Assembly: GCA_965116595.1 (NCBI GenBank)
Contig: OZ220708.1
Span: 2,649,205 to 2,713,204 of the forward strand
Source: G963663315 sp963668255
GTDB lineage: Bacteria > Pseudomonadota > Gammaproteobacteria > Arenicellales > Poriferihabitantaceae
Length of the DNA: 64,000 bases
Direction: 5' to 3'
The translations under genes and the position numbers were made by a program. A model generated the notes under the pieces. The model was not told where the DNA came from, searched no databases, and was given only the letters and a program-made list of their open reading frames with translations. Below, piece by piece: positions 46,862-57,439 of the stretch. The first letter of the stretch is position 1. Every line of letters starts with the position of its first letter.

Positions 46862-48676
46862 ATGAATACCGACTCCCCCATCACCTTCAATGACCTTGGC
46901 CTTGACCAGGGCTTGCTGAAAGCTCTCAACGAAGTCGGTTACGAAACCCCGACACCGATTCAGGAAAAAACCATTCCACCCATGCTGCAGGGCCGTGATG
47001 TATTGGGACAGGCGCATACCGGCACCGGAAAAACGGCTGCGTTCGCACTTCCTGTCTTGTCAAAATTGAACTTCCAGCCCAAAAAACCGGGGACGATGGT
47101 ATTGGTGCCCACTCGTGAACTTGCAATTCAGGTATCGGAAGCCTTTCAGGCCTATGCCGTACATATCAAGGGCTTTCGTGTACTGCCTGTGTACGGCGGG
47201 CAAGACTACCGGGGACAGATAAAAGCGCTTGGACGCGGCATTCATGTCGTCGTCGGGACACCGGGCAGAATTATGGATCATATGCGTCGAGGCACCCTTG
47301 ATCTTGCGGAATTGCGAACCCTGGTGCTTGATGAAGCCGATGAAATGCTGCGCATGGGGTTTATCGATGACGTTGAATGGATACTTGAGAAAACTCCAGC
47401 ACACCGTCAAATCGCACTGTTTTCGGCCACCATACCCCAACCGATCCGGAAAATTGCGAACCGCTATCTGGACAATCCTGAAGAAATCACGATAAAGGTA
47501 AAAACGAAGACTGCCGATACCATTCGCCAGCGTTATTGGTCAGTCACCGGTTCGCATAAACTGGATGCGCTCACCCGGATTCTCGAGGCTGAAACCTTCG
47601 ATGGAATGATTGTCTTTGTGCGCACCAAAACAGCGACCGTGGATTTATCCGAAAAACTGGAAGCAAGAGGATTTGCAAGCGCCCCGTTGAATGGCGATAT
47701 TCCACAGAATCAACGTGAACGTACGGTCGAACAGTTGAAATCAGGCAGGCTGGATATACTGGTTGCCACTGATGTCGCCGCACGCGGGCTGGATGTGGAC
47801 AGGATCAGCCATGTGATCAACTATGATATTCCGTATGACCCGGAAGCCTATGTCCATCGGATAGGACGCACCGGACGCGCCGGCAGACAGGGCGATGCGA
47901 TCCTGTTCGTTGCGCCGCGGGAAAGGCGCATGCTCCAGGCTATTGAAAAATCCACCCGCAAGAATATCGAATTGATGGATATTCCAACCAACGACTTGAT
48001 CAATGAAAGGCGGATTTCCAGATTCAAGCAACGCATTACCGACACCCTGGAAGGCGAGGATCTGAAACTGTTCAGCCGCCTGATCGAAGAGTATCAGCTC
48101 GAAAGCGGCAAACCAGTGGTCGAAATTGCAGCAGCGCTGGCTCAACTCCTGCAAGGAAACAGCCCGTTTCTGCTGCAAAAGAAGGCGCAGTTGAAATCAG
48201 GAACTGACCGGAACAAGGACCGGAATCAAAGTCGTAACCGCGATCATGCCCGGAAATCTTCAGGCAGGGACAAGTCACCTCGCCACCGCGCCAACTCAGG
48301 ATCCGGGGATACCGGCATGGTACGTTTCCGACTCGAAGTTGGAAACAACCACAATGTCGGCCCCTCGAATATCGTGGGTGCGATAGCGAATGAAACAGGA
48401 CTTGACAGCAGGTTTATCGGACGGCTGGAGATATTCGACGACCACAGCCTGGTGGACCTCCCCGAGGACATACCCAGGGCCATGCTGAAAATTTTGGGAT
48501 CAGTATGGGTGTCGGGCCGGAAATTGAAAATTTCCAGGCTGAAGGAACAAGGGCCAAGGGGGAAGCGGGTCGGTAAGCGAGCAGCGAACAAGGCAACTCA
48601 AGCACATCCGAAAAGACCGGGAAGCAGGTCGAAATCAAGACCCGGGGCAAAGCGCGGGCGGCAGGGGCCAGGCTGA
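46862..48676 (+). CDS. deaD: DEAD-box ATP-dependent RNA helicase DeaD/CsdA
   Basis: DeaD unwinds structured RNA in ribosome assembly and cold adaptation. The Q motif region (YETPTPIQ), motif I AHTGTGKT, Ia PTRELAIQ, II VLDEADEML, III SATIP, V DVAARGLDV and VI HRIGRTGRAGR are all present. A DbpA-type RNA-binding domain lies at about residues 490-565 (RFRLEVGNNHNVGPSNIVGAIAN). The C-terminus is a basic tail. The 604-residue length fits DeaD/CsdA. Confidence 0.94.
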   Translation: MNTDSPITFNDLGLDQGLLKALNEVGYETPTPIQEKTIPPMLQGRDVLGQAHTGTGKTAAFALPVLSKLNFQPKKPGTMVLVPTRELAIQVSEAFQAYAVHIKGFRVLPVYGGQDYRGQIKALGRGIHVVVGTPGRIMDHMRRGTLDLAELRTLVLDEADEMLRMGFIDDVEWILEKTPAHRQIALFSATIPQPIRKIANRYLDNPEEITIKVKTKTADTIRQRYWSVTGSHKLDALTRILEAETFDGMIVFVRTKTATVDLSEKLEARGFASAPLNGDIPQNQRERTVEQLKSGRLDILVATDVAARGLDVDRISHVINYDIPYDPEAYVHRIGRTGRAGRQGDAILFVAPRERRMLQAIEKSTRKNIELMDIPTNDLINERRISRFKQRITDTLEGEDLKLFSRLIEEYQLESGKPVVEIAAALAQLLQGNSPFLLQKKAQLKSGTDRNKDRNQSRNRDHARKSSGRDKSPRHRANSGSGDTGMVRFRLEVGNNHNVGPSNIVGAIANETGLDSRFIGRLEIFDDHSLVDLPEDIPRAMLKILGSVWVSGRKLKISRLKEQGPRGKRVGKRAANKATQAHPKRPGSRSKSRPGAKRGRQGPG

Positions 48677-48717
48677 CTGTCGGCGCAACTCCTTCCCCCA
48701 CGCCCGGCCCACCCGAC

Positions 48718-48752
48718 ATCGTAGGGGCCGGTCTCCGTGCCGGCCCGCAGGA
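48718..48752 (+). repeat. GTAGGGGC-type hairpin repeat after deaD
   Basis: GTAGGGGCCGGTCTCCGTGCCGGCCC forms a hairpin. It lies between the convergent ends of deaD and the CcsA-like gene and matches the inner part of the ~100-bp repeat at 30.7 kb. Confidence 0.65.
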
Positions 48753-48754
48753 TG

Positions 48755-49567
48755 TCAGGCATTCAGTACCAGATCATTGACGAATCGAGTGCCGAAATAG
48801 GCAAGAATCAGGATACTGAACGCAAAGATGGTCCATTTTGCGGCTGTTTGACCGCGCCATCCTGCAAAGATCTGTCCTGTCAACAGGCATGCAAAACACC
48901 CCCAGGCGATCACAGACAGCACGGTATGATGGTTGAATTCGAACAACTGTCCCTGGTACAGGATATTGGTTCCGAAGCCTGAGAGGAGATTGATCGACAT
49001 CAGGCCGAATCCAAGCACAATCAGAAATTTCAGGTTGGCTTCCATGGTTTGAATGGCAGGGAGCGCAGCCATGAGTCTTTCTGAGGAAATCTTATGCAGG
49101 TGGCGATCCTGAACAATCAGCAGGCAGGCCTGTGCGAATGCAACGCATAAAACACCGTAAGTCGGAATGGCAAGGGCGATATGCCACCCTGTTCCCGCCG
49201 CAAGAGTATGATTCCCGGTGGTTCCAACCGCGCTTGCTCCGATGATTGCGGTAACCATTGCAATCGGATACAGGACGATCCCGAGGTTGCTGTAAGCTGG
49301 CTTGTAACTGACACATAAATACATCAAAACAGAGATCCAGCCTGCCGTGGAAATGGACAATCCAAAGGAAATGCTGAGTGGCCAGTCGGTAAAAATTCCG
49401 GTGTACAACAGGTACCCGTGGATGGCAACTGCTGCAACCGCGGACAAACGCGCGAGAGCGCTGTACCTGTTGGCGCTGGATTCGCTTTTGATCTGGCGCC
49501 ATGACATCCAGGTACAAAATCCATAGATACAGGCACAAAGCGCTGTCAAGACGGGTGTCAGAAACAT
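48755..49567 (-). CDS. CcsA/HemX-like inner membrane protein (YpjD family)
   Basis: The protein of 270 residues has about eight hydrophobic helices and matches the cytochrome c assembly family. Histidines typical of the haem-handling fold are seen in TGWHIALAIPTYGVL and LFEFNHHTVLSVIAWGCF. It lies divergent from ffh, as YpjD does in many gammaproteobacteria. A direct role in cytochrome maturation is not shown for YpjD. The chosen start is the ATG at MFLTPVL; a start five codons earlier is possible. Confidence 0.85.
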   Translation of the reverse strand: MFLTPVLTALCACIYGFCTWMSWRQIKSESSANRYSALARLSAVAAVAIHGYLLYTGIFTDWPLSISFGLSISTAGWISVLMYLCVSYKPAYSNLGIVLYPIAMVTAIIGASAVGTTGNHTLAAGTGWHIALAIPTYGVLCVAFAQACLLIVQDRHLHKISSERLMAALPAIQTMEANLKFLIVLGFGLMSINLLSGFGTNILYQGQLFEFNHHTVLSVIAWGCFACLLTGQIFAGWRGQTAAKWTIFAFSILILAYFGTRFVNDLVLNA

Positions 49568-49637
49568 ATAATCTTTACACAAAATTGATATTCAATTATA
49601 CACTTCGGGAAATGCAATTCATCAGCGGTAACCAGGC

Positions 49638-50992
49638 ATGTTTGACCAATTAAGCGAAAAACTCCGTGGCACGATAAATACCCTGGCTGGCCGGGCCAGA
49701 CTGACCGAGAAAAATATCGCCGATTCAATGCGTGAAGTGCGGGTCGCATTGCTCGAAGCGGACGTATCACTGGCAGTGACACGGCGTTTTACTGAAGATG
49801 TCAAAGCCCGGGCGATCGGTGCGGAGGTAACCTCCAGCCTGCAGCCAGGCCAGGTATTCGTCAGGATTGTGCGGGATGAACTGGTCAGGTTAATGGGCGA
49901 TTCCAATGATCAGCTCAACCTTTCGGTACCTCCCCCTGCAGCCATTTCGTTGCCGGGTTACAGGGTGCGGGGAAAACCACCACCGTTGGCAAACTCGGCC
50001 GATTTATCAAATCCAGCGCAGGAAAATCCGTGATGGTGGTCAGTGCAGACGTTTACAGGCCAGCCGCTATCGATCAACTGCGAACTCTGGCGAATGGCCT
50101 TGAACTGGCTTTTTATCCTTCTGATCCCGACCAGAAACCTGTGGATATCGTCAACGGCGCATTGGATCATGCGACCAGACACGGTATTGATGTGGTGATT
50201 GTGGATACCGCTGGCCGGTTGCATGTAGACCACGACATGATGTCGGAAATACAGGAACTGCACAAGGCAGTGCAACCGGTGGAAACACTGTTCGTGGTCG
50301 ACAGCATGACCGGCCAGGATGCAGTCAACAGCGCAAAGGCGTTCGACGAGGCTCTGGCCCTGACCGGTGTAGTCCTGACCAAAACCGATGGGGATGCCCG
50401 TGGCGGGGCGGCTTTGTCGATCAGGCATGTCACCGGCAAACCGATCAAATTTCTGGGGACCGGAGAAGGTATGGATGCACTTGAGCCCTTTCACCCTGAC
50501 CGGGTCGCATCAAGAATACTCGGCATGGGGGATATGCTTACCCTGATAGAGGAAGTTGAACAGAAAGTCGACAGGGACAAGGCTTCAAGGCTGGCCAGGA
50601 AAATCACGAAAGGGAAAAAGTTTGATCTTGAGGATTTCCGGGAACAAATGATGCAATTGCAGAATATGGGAGGCATCATGGGGATGATTGACAAGCTCCC
50701 CGGGGTAGACAAGCTGCCGCAAAAGGCGATGAATCAAATGGATGACAGCAAAACGACCCAGGTCATTGCCATCGTAAATTCAATGACCCCGCATGAACGT
50801 AAATTCCCTGCTGTAATAAGAAGCGCCAGAAAGAAGCGTATTGCGGCAGGTTCGGGCACCCGGATCCAGGATATAAACAGGCTGCTGAAACAGTTTGCCC
50901 AGATGCAGAAAATGATGGGTCGAATGAACAGGAAAGGCGGCATGAAGGGGATGATGGATCAAATGCGCGGCGGCGGAGCCAGGTTCAGGTAA
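49638..50992 (+). CDS. ffh: signal recognition particle protein Ffh (frameshifted in this sequence)
   Basis: Ffh is the GTPase of the signal recognition particle and targets proteins to the membrane. The N domain (MFDQLSEKLRGTINTLAGRARLTE) ends in one frame at about 49945. The G domain continues in another, with the P-loop GLQGAGKTTT, SADVYRPAAIDQL, DTAGRLHVD and TKTDGDARGG. The methionine-rich M domain follows (MMGRMNRKGGMKGMM). One missing base near 49948, between the codons for ...PAAI and VAGLQG, restores a 451-residue protein, the normal size. Ffh is normally essential and single-copy, so a sequence error is the simplest explanation. I see no slippery signal. Confidence 0.9.
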
Positions 50993-51007
50993 CACATTAA
51001 TAAATTC

Positions 51008-51037
51008 TTGGAAAGTCTGGGCGAATATCGCTATACT
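51008..51037 (+). promoter_or_regulatory. promoter of the ilv operon
   Basis: TTGGAA, 18 bases, TATACT. The ~65-base leader contains the palindrome TGGAATTCCA and then a T6 run after GGCCAGG, so attenuation is possible; no leader peptide is evident. Confidence 0.5.
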
Positions 51038-51108
51038 TGCCCGATTGCACTGCCAGCAGCTGGAATTCCACACAGCCGGCCAGGTTTTTTCTCTTTCGAG
51101 GTACAACA

Positions 51109-52839
51109 GTGACACTTACAGGCGCAGAAATTGTTGTTCAATGTCTTCAGGACGAGGGGATCGAATATATTTTCGGGTATCCGGGCGGTGCAGCCCTGCA
51201 TATCTACGATGCGATTTATCGTCAAGACGAGATAAAGCATATTCTGGTCCGTCATGAGCAAGGCGCAACCCACGCCGCGGATGGCTATGCACGCGCCACC
51301 GGGAAGCCCGGTGTGGTTCTGGTCACTTCGGGTCCGGGAGTTACCAATGCCGTCACAGGAATAGCCACTGCATTCATGGATTCGATTCCGATGGTTGTAA
51401 TCACCGGGCAGGTACCCTGTCATTTGATTGGGGACGATGCATTTCAGGAAGTGGATACCGTTGGCATAACCCGTCCCTGTGTTAAGCATAACTTTCTGAT
51501 CAAAAAAGTGGAAGATATTGCCGAGACCATGAAGAAGGCATTTTACATAGCAGGCTCTGGCAGGCCCGGTCCGGTTGTTGTCGATGTCCCGAAAGATGTG
51601 ACTGCCAATTCATCGGAATATCATTATCCTGAATCCATATCGATGCGGTCATACCAGCCGAGGGCGCGAGGGCACAGCAAGCAGATAGAAAGAGGGGTTG
51701 ACCTGCTCGTCAATGCCAAAAGGCCCATTATATATACAGGCGGAGGGGCAATACTGTCAGATGCGGCCGACCCTTTGACTGAACTGGTCGATATGCTTCA
51801 ATATCCGAGCACCAGCACCTTGATGGGTCTGGGCGCCATTCCCGCATCCAACCCCTGGTTTCTCGGTATGCTGGGAATGCATGGCACCTATGAATCCAAT
51901 ATGGCGATGCATCAATGCGATGTCATGCTTGCAGTCGGGGCAAGATTTGATGACCGGGTTACAGGCGACCTGAGAAATTTCTCACCAAACGCGAAAATAG
52001 TTCAGATTGATATCGATCCGTCATCAATCGGGAAAAACGTCCAGGTTGAAGTGCCCATTGTCGGTGATTGCCGTGAAGTCCTGATTCAGTTGAATGCCCA
52101 ATTGAAATCCAGGCTGGATGTAATTGATCGTCCTGCCGTGGATGCCTGGTGGGAAACGGTGAATCAGTGGAAATCTCTGGATTCACTGGGATTCGACAAT
52201 AGCGATGATGTGATAAAGCCGCAGTATATGGTACAGAAATTATTCGAAATCACCGGTGGGAATGCATTCATTACTTCAGATGTAGGCCAGCATCAAATGT
52301 GGGCCGCACAGTATTACGCCTTTGAAAAGCCACGCCGCTGGATAAATTCAGGGGGTCTCGGAACAATGGGATTCGGTCTGCCCGCTGCAATGGGCGTTCA
52401 ACTGGCATACCCGGATGACGTGGTAGCCTGCATATCCGGAGATGCCAGCATACAGATGTGTTTGCAGGAACTGTCCACCTGCCTGCAATACAATCTGCCG
52501 ATCAAAGTCATCAACCTGAACAATCAATACATGGGGATGGTTCGCCAATGGCAGGAATTTTTCTATGATCGTCGTTATTCGCATTCGTATATGGATGCGT
52601 TGCCGGACTTTGTAAAACTTGCGGAATCCTACGGTCACGTCGGAATGAGCATTGACAAGCCGTGTGATGTGGAAGGAGCGTTGAAAGAAGCATTCTCATT
52701 GAAAAACCGGCTTGTGTTTCTGGATGTCCTGACCGATCACACCGAAAACGTATATCCGATGATTGCTGCTGGCAAGGGGCACAATGAAATGCATCTCAAG
52801 CCAGGTGATGGTGAAGTGCAGGAACGGGAATTAGCCTGA
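51109..52839 (+). CDS. ilvI: acetolactate synthase, large catalytic subunit
   Basis: This thiamine diphosphate enzyme makes acetolactate or acetohydroxybutyrate for branched-chain amino acids. The N-terminal domain has GYPGGAALHIYD and the catalytic glutamate in VRHEQGATHAADGYARATGKPG. The C-terminal ThDP motif begins GDASIQMCLQEL and ends with NNQYMGMVRQWQ. I chose the GTG at 51109, preceded by a CGAGGT sequence and the MTLTGAEIV start typical of IlvI; this gives 576 residues. The frame is open further upstream to a TTG. The stop overlaps the ilvH ATG (ATGA-type). Confidence 0.95.
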   Translation: MTLTGAEIVVQCLQDEGIEYIFGYPGGAALHIYDAIYRQDEIKHILVRHEQGATHAADGYARATGKPGVVLVTSGPGVTNAVTGIATAFMDSIPMVVITGQVPCHLIGDDAFQEVDTVGITRPCVKHNFLIKKVEDIAETMKKAFYIAGSGRPGPVVVDVPKDVTANSSEYHYPESISMRSYQPRARGHSKQIERGVDLLVNAKRPIIYTGGGAILSDAADPLTELVDMLQYPSTSTLMGLGAIPASNPWFLGMLGMHGTYESNMAMHQCDVMLAVGARFDDRVTGDLRNFSPNAKIVQIDIDPSSIGKNVQVEVPIVGDCREVLIQLNAQLKSRLDVIDRPAVDAWWETVNQWKSLDSLGFDNSDDVIKPQYMVQKLFEITGGNAFITSDVGQHQMWAAQYYAFEKPRRWINSGGLGTMGFGLPAAMGVQLAYPDDVVACISGDASIQMCLQELSTCLQYNLPIKVINLNNQYMGMVRQWQEFFYDRRYSHSYMDALPDFVKLAESYGHVGMSIDKPCDVEGALKEAFSLKNRLVFLDVLTDHTENVYPMIAAGKGHNEMHLKPGDGEVQERELA

Positions 52840-53334
52840 TGAGACGAATTATTTCTGTATTGCTGGAAAATGAAGCGGGGTGCATTGTCCCGGGTAGCAG
52901 GGTTGTTTTCCGCACGGGGTTATAACATTGAATCTCTTACTGTAGCGCCTACCGACGATGAGTCGCTTTCCAGAATGACCATTGTAACCAATGGAACAGA
53001 GGCAATCATCGAACAAATCACCAAGCAGTTGAACAAGCTGGTGGATGTTGTCAAGCTGCGTGACCTTACCGAAGGCCAGTATCTGGGGAGAGAGTTGTTG
53101 CTGGTGAAAGTGGTGGCATTGACTGCGGAGCAAAAAGACGATGTCAAAAGACTGGTGGATATTTTCCGTGGAAGAATCATCGACGTTACCGATTCCATCT
53201 ATATCCTGGAACTCACCGGCAGTTCGGATAAAGTAGACGCCTTTCTCGATTCCCTTGCCCGGGTCGAACTGGTGGAGGTAGTCCGGTCCGGGATTCTGGG
53301 GATAGGACGGGGTAGAAAAGCGCTCAGGATCTGA
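52839..53334 (+). CDS. ilvH: acetolactate synthase, small regulatory subunit (frameshifted in this sequence)
   Basis: IlvH binds valine and controls the large subunit. The gene starts with the ATG overlapping the ilvI stop: MRRIISVLLENEAG, the expected first strand of the ACT domain. It then shifts to the frame reading ALSRVAGLFSARGYNIESLTVAPT. One extra base near 52881 explains the shift; removing it gives 164 residues, the normal IlvH length. An internal ATG at 52870 would drop the first ACT strand. The C-terminal part (KVVALTAEQKDDVKRLVDIFRGRIIDV) is intact. The lesion is either real or a sequence error. Confidence 0.88.
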
Positions 53335-53407
53335 CCTTTAACGCACAGGGGATTGAACAGGACCACCTGGTGAGTGCGCACAATTATTTAACTGGGAGAT
53401 ATTGAAA

Positions 53408-54423
53408 ATGAAAGTTTATTATGACCATGATGCGGACCTTGAGAAGATTCGCGGCAGGAAAGTAGCCATTATCGGCTATGGATCTCAGGGTCATGCCCAT
53501 GCAAACAACCTGAAAGAAAGCGGTGTGGATGTGGTTGTTGGTCTGCGCGAAGGTTCTGATTCGCGGACAAAGGCCGAACAGGCCGGACTTGTCGTGGCCG
53601 ATGTAAATGCGGCGTCAGCCCAGGCGGATGTGGTAATGATGCTGTGCCCGGATGAATTGATGGGCAAAATCTATAAGGAAATTGAAGGCGACCTGAAACC
53701 GGGCGCAACCCTCGCGTTTGCCCATGGATTCAATATACATTTTGGATATATCGAGCCACGCTCAGACCTGGATGTGATCATGATTGCACCCAAAGGCCCG
53801 GGGCATCTTGTTCGGTCCACTTTCGAAGGGGGCGCGGGCGTTCCATGCCTGATAGCAATTTCACGGGACTCCACGGGTGAGGCCCATGCCATTTCTCTGG
53901 CCTATGCCTCCTGTATCGGAGGTGGACGCGCCGGCATTATCGAAACCACGTTCAAGGAAGAAACCGAAACCGATCTGTTTGGTGAGCAGGCAGTACTGTG
54001 TGGTGGTGCAACCTCTTTGGTTCAGGCAGGTTTTGAGACCCTGGTCGAAGCGGGTTACGCACCTGAAATGGCTTATTTCGAATGCCTGCATGAATTAAAG
54101 CTTATTGTCGACCTGATGTACGAGGGCGGTATCGCGGACATGCGTTATTCGATCTCCAATACCGCTGAATTCGGAGACGTGACCCGTGGCCCCCGAATAG
54201 TAAATGAACAAACCAAGGCGGAAATGAGAAAGATCCTCGAAGAAATCCAGTCAGGCGCTTTTGCCCGGGAATGGATGGATGAAAATGCCACAGGAGGAAA
54301 ACGGTTTCCCGAGTTACGGCGGCGTGGCCCAGCAGCAATCAAATTGAACAAGTCGGATCCAAACTCCGTTCCATGATGTCCTGGATCAGCGATAACAAGG
54401 TTGTCGATAAAGCAAAAAATTGA
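53408..54423 (+). CDS. ilvC: ketol-acid reductoisomerase (frameshifted near the 3' end in this sequence)
   Basis: IlvC isomerises and reduces acetolactate with NADPH. The Rossmann motif is AIIGYGSQGHAHA. The metal and substrate residues lie in GIIETTFKEETETDLFGEQAVL and FECLHELKLIVDLMYEGG. After RRRG (about 54328) the frame must change by one missing base to reach SNQIEQVGSKLRSMMSWI and the end at DKAKN. Restored, the protein has 338 residues, exactly the class I length. Without the change it would end at 54376 with an unrelated tail. GGGAG precedes the ATG. Confidence 0.9.
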
Positions 54424-54439
54424 CGCTTTTTGCACTGTC

Positions 54440-55094
54440 ATGGCTCAATTTCGGTACCCTTTTCTCGCCAGGGAAGGCGCCTTCCATCTGATTCTGGCCA
54501 CTATCGCGGGGGTGGCAGCAAACCTGGTGGTGGGGTACGGGTTCAATAATTGTCTGGATCGGAGTGCTGTCCGTCTTTCAGTTTTTCAGGGATCCAAAAA
54601 GAAATATCACTGAAAAGCCCGGCGCCGTCGTGTCTCCGGCAAGTGGAAAAATTGTTTCAGTATCGCAGGAGCAAAATCCCTATGCGGGTAATCGGGAGAA
54701 AGCACTGAAGGTAAGTGTTTTCATGAATATATTCTCGGTTCACTCAAATCTGGTCCCTGTTTCAGGAAGCATAAAAGGGGTATGGTATTTCCCGGGCAGA
54801 TTTCTGAATGCAGCTCTCGACAAGGCATCATCCGAAAATGAACGAAACGCCATTCATATTCAAACAGACAAGGGGCATGATGTTTACACTGTACAAATCG
54901 CAGGTTTGATTGCCAGAAGAATATTATGCTATGTGAACCAGGGGGACGTAGTGGAAACCGGACAAAGATATGGATTTATACGATTTGGATCAAGGGTTGA
55001 CCTGTATTTGCCACTGGAGACCCGATTAGCGGTAAAATTAGGCCAATGGGTTAATTCCGGCAATAACACCATAGGCTATTTACCGGGATTCTGA
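54440..55094 (+). CDS. psd: phosphatidylserine decarboxylase proenzyme (frameshifted in this sequence)
   Basis: Psd makes phosphatidylethanolamine from phosphatidylserine and cleaves itself to form a pyruvoyl group. The N-terminal membrane part (MAQFRYPFLAREGAFHLILA) is in one frame. From WIGVLSVFQFFRDP onward the frame differs, with one extra base near 54554. The catalytic cleavage site is the GS of RFGSRVDLYLP near the C-terminus. Restored length is 217 residues, as in the short Psd type. It lies 16 bases after ilvC and 26 before pssA, which makes the product's substrate. Confidence 0.87.
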
Positions 55095-55120
55095 TTCATC
55101 CCTGATGCAGGCTATCTATT

Positions 55121-55963
55121 ATGGAACCAAATGACACTGTTGCCCACGGATCCAAAAAGGGTATCTACTTCCTGCCCAGTCTTTTTACTACGGCAGGATT
55201 ATTTTTCGGGTTTTACGCCATAATCCAGGCAACCCAGGGAAATTTCAACCTGGCGGCCGTCGGCGTCCTGATTGCGATGATAATGGACGGCCTGGACGGT
55301 CGTGTTGCCCGATGGACCAACACAGCCAGCGATTTTGGCAAGGAATATGACAGTCTGGTTGATGTGATTGCATTCGGTGTGGCCCCGGGAATGATTATCT
55401 ATTTCTGGTCGTTGCAGTATCTGGGCAAACCGGGCTGGCTGATTTCATTTCTGTACGCCGCTGCTGCTGCCCTGCGGCTCGCTCGATTCAATACATTGAC
55501 GATAAAGGATAATCGGTATTTCCATGGCCTGGCCTGTCCGGCCGCCGCCGCGTTCATTGCATTCTGGGTGTGGAATTTTAATGAATCGGGGTTTACCGGG
55601 GAGTCCATGGTTATTGTCAGCGCGATTGTGACCATGCTGATGGCTGTGTTTATGGTCAGTAATATCAAGTTCCGAAGTTTCAAGGATTTCGACCCAAAGT
55701 ACAAAATCCCGTTTTTCGTCCTTATCGCGATTGTCGGCTTCACTGTGCTGGTATCATTCGATCCACCACGGGTACTGTTTTTAATGGCGCTGGCCTATGC
55801 CCTGTCCGGCCCGGCAGGATGGGTGATCAGACACCAGAAAGGTGAACAGGAATCCCCGGCGTTCCTGCCTGATGAAGACAGTCAGATCGATGAACCTGAT
55901 GATAAGGACACTTCGATCAGATTGAAATCCGTCAAAACCAAGAAATCTTCAGGACAGCGTTGA
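55121..55963 (+). CDS. pssA: CDP-diacylglycerol-serine O-phosphatidyltransferase
   Basis: PssA makes phosphatidylserine from CDP-diacylglycerol and serine in the inner membrane. The CDP-alcohol phosphotransferase motif is MDGLDGRVARWTNTASDFGKEYDSLVD (D-G-x2-A-R-x8-G-x3-D-x3-D). About eight membrane helices are visible. The protein has 280 residues, with a charged C-terminal tail. It follows psd, and the pair supplies phosphatidylethanolamine. The ilvIHC-psd-pssA arrangement is common in related bacteria. The frame is intact. Confidence 0.93.
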   Translation: MEPNDTVAHGSKKGIYFLPSLFTTAGLFFGFYAIIQATQGNFNLAAVGVLIAMIMDGLDGRVARWTNTASDFGKEYDSLVDVIAFGVAPGMIIYFWSLQYLGKPGWLISFLYAAAAALRLARFNTLTIKDNRYFHGLACPAAAAFIAFWVWNFNESGFTGESMVIVSAIVTMLMAVFMVSNIKFRSFKDFDPKYKIPFFVLIAIVGFTVLVSFDPPRVLFLMALAYALSGPAGWVIRHQKGEQESPAFLPDEDSQIDEPDDKDTSIRLKSVKTKKSSGQR

Positions 55964-56017
55964 CTGCAGGACAATTCCCGGAAATTTCATACCCGATTGC
56001 ACTGATCGGATTTTCGT

Positions 56018-57305
56018 GTGACTTCAATGCCAGGTAACCCGGGCAGCCTGGTATTCGCTTTACGGTCTACGTGGGCACTATTGCTGGGTTTCGGTATATT
56101 GATGCTGGGTGATGGACTCCAGGGTACACTGCTCGCGGTTCGGGCCGACCAGGAAGGATTCACAGCCACCATTACCGGGCTGATCATGTCTTCCTTCTAC
56201 ACCGGCTTTCTATTCGGTTCCGTGCTGACTCCCAAAATCATGGTCAGGGTGGGGCATGTCCGGGTCTTTGCTGCCCTGGGCCGCGCTGGCTTCCGCTTCG
56301 ATATTGATTCATGCCGTCTTTGTCAGCATCTCTGTATGGATCGTTCTGCGACTGATCAGCGGATTTTGTTTTGCCGGCCTGTACGTTGTCGCAGAAAGCT
56401 GGCTGAATGACAGTTCGACCAACGAAACCCGCGGCAAGGTATTGTCTTTATATATGCTGGTCACCTATATCGGCGTAGGAATTGGACAACTCCTGCTCAA
56501 CCTTGCCGACCCCGGGAACTATCTGCTTTTCATTCTGACATCGGTCCTCATTTCCATCGCCGTTGTGCCACTGTTGTTATCGGCCAGTGCCCTGCCTCGC
56601 TACGAAGAATCGGTGGAGATCAAATTCAGGGAATTGGCGGCCATATCTCCTCTTGGCGTCGTAAGTATTTTTATTGAGGGAATGGTGACAGCGACGTTTT
56701 TTGCCCTGGGCCCCGTCTACGGTCAACGTATCGGGCTCGATATCGAAGGCATTTCCTGGTTTATGGCGGCCGCAATCGCTGGAACGCTCGTGCTCCAGTG
56801 GCCGATCGGCGCCCTGTCTGATCGATTTGATCGACGAATAATTCTGACTGTTCTTTCTTTTCTGGCAACGGTTGCCGCGTTTTCCTGCGTTTATTTTGCC
56901 GGGTCAAGCCTCACCCTGTTTGTATCTGTGGGTATATTCGGCGGTCTGGCGTTGCCGCTTTATTCTGTATGTGTTGCCTACACCAATGATCATCTTAAAC
57001 CCAGTCAAATGGTCGCGGCAAGCGGGGTACTGGTCCTGGCGGGAGGCATGGGTGCGGTCGTCGGTCCGGTCGCAGTCGCCTCAATAATGGATTTCTTCGG
57101 CAATGACAGTTTCTTCTGGTCCATGGGTATTGCGTACCTGCTTGTAGGTCTGTTTGCACTTTACAGAATGACCCGCAGAGCATCTCTGACCAGCATGAAG
57201 CACTCTACCCTGACCCCGACAGCCATGCATCCGTCCAGCGCCGTCATCGAATGCATCCAGCAACATGCCAAAGAAGAAGCGCTCTCTCATGAGCGGCGCG
57301 ACTGA
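56018..57305 (+). CDS. MFS transporter (YcaD-like), frameshifted in this sequence
   Basis: The protein is a 12-helix major facilitator. The first three helices are in one frame (LGFGILMLGDGLQGTLLAVR, GLIMSSFYTGFLFGSV, KIMVRVGHVRVFAAL). The rest is in another (ASASILIHAVFVS, FAGLYVVAESWLNDSS). One extra G in the GGG at about 56280 explains the shift. Restored length is 428 residues. The AESWLND motif is typical of the YcaD subgroup, whose substrates are unknown. GTG at 56018 or ATG at 56027 may be the start. Confidence 0.85.
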
Positions 57306-57373
57306 CCAAAGCCTCCCCTGTCAACGGAGTCGGGACGCACAATTCCCGGCTTCAAAGTGGATAACCAGCTATA

Positions 57374-57393
57374 ATCAGTGTAGTATTACTGAT
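57374..57393 (+). promoter_or_regulatory. dyad in the ppk2 upstream region
   Basis: ATCAGT and ACTGAT flank an 8-base spacer, overlapping a TATAAT (57370-57375) that could be the -10. No good -35 is seen, so the promoter may need an activator. Confidence 0.3.
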
Positions 57394-57439
57394 CAGAAAA
57401 TCCGTTCTCGTATAAATCGTTTGACCCGGGGGATAAGTA

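Noticed and set aside
49940..49960. Programmed ribosomal frameshift in ffh
   Set aside because: No slippery heptamer or following structure is evident, and neighbouring genes carry similar unrelated indels.
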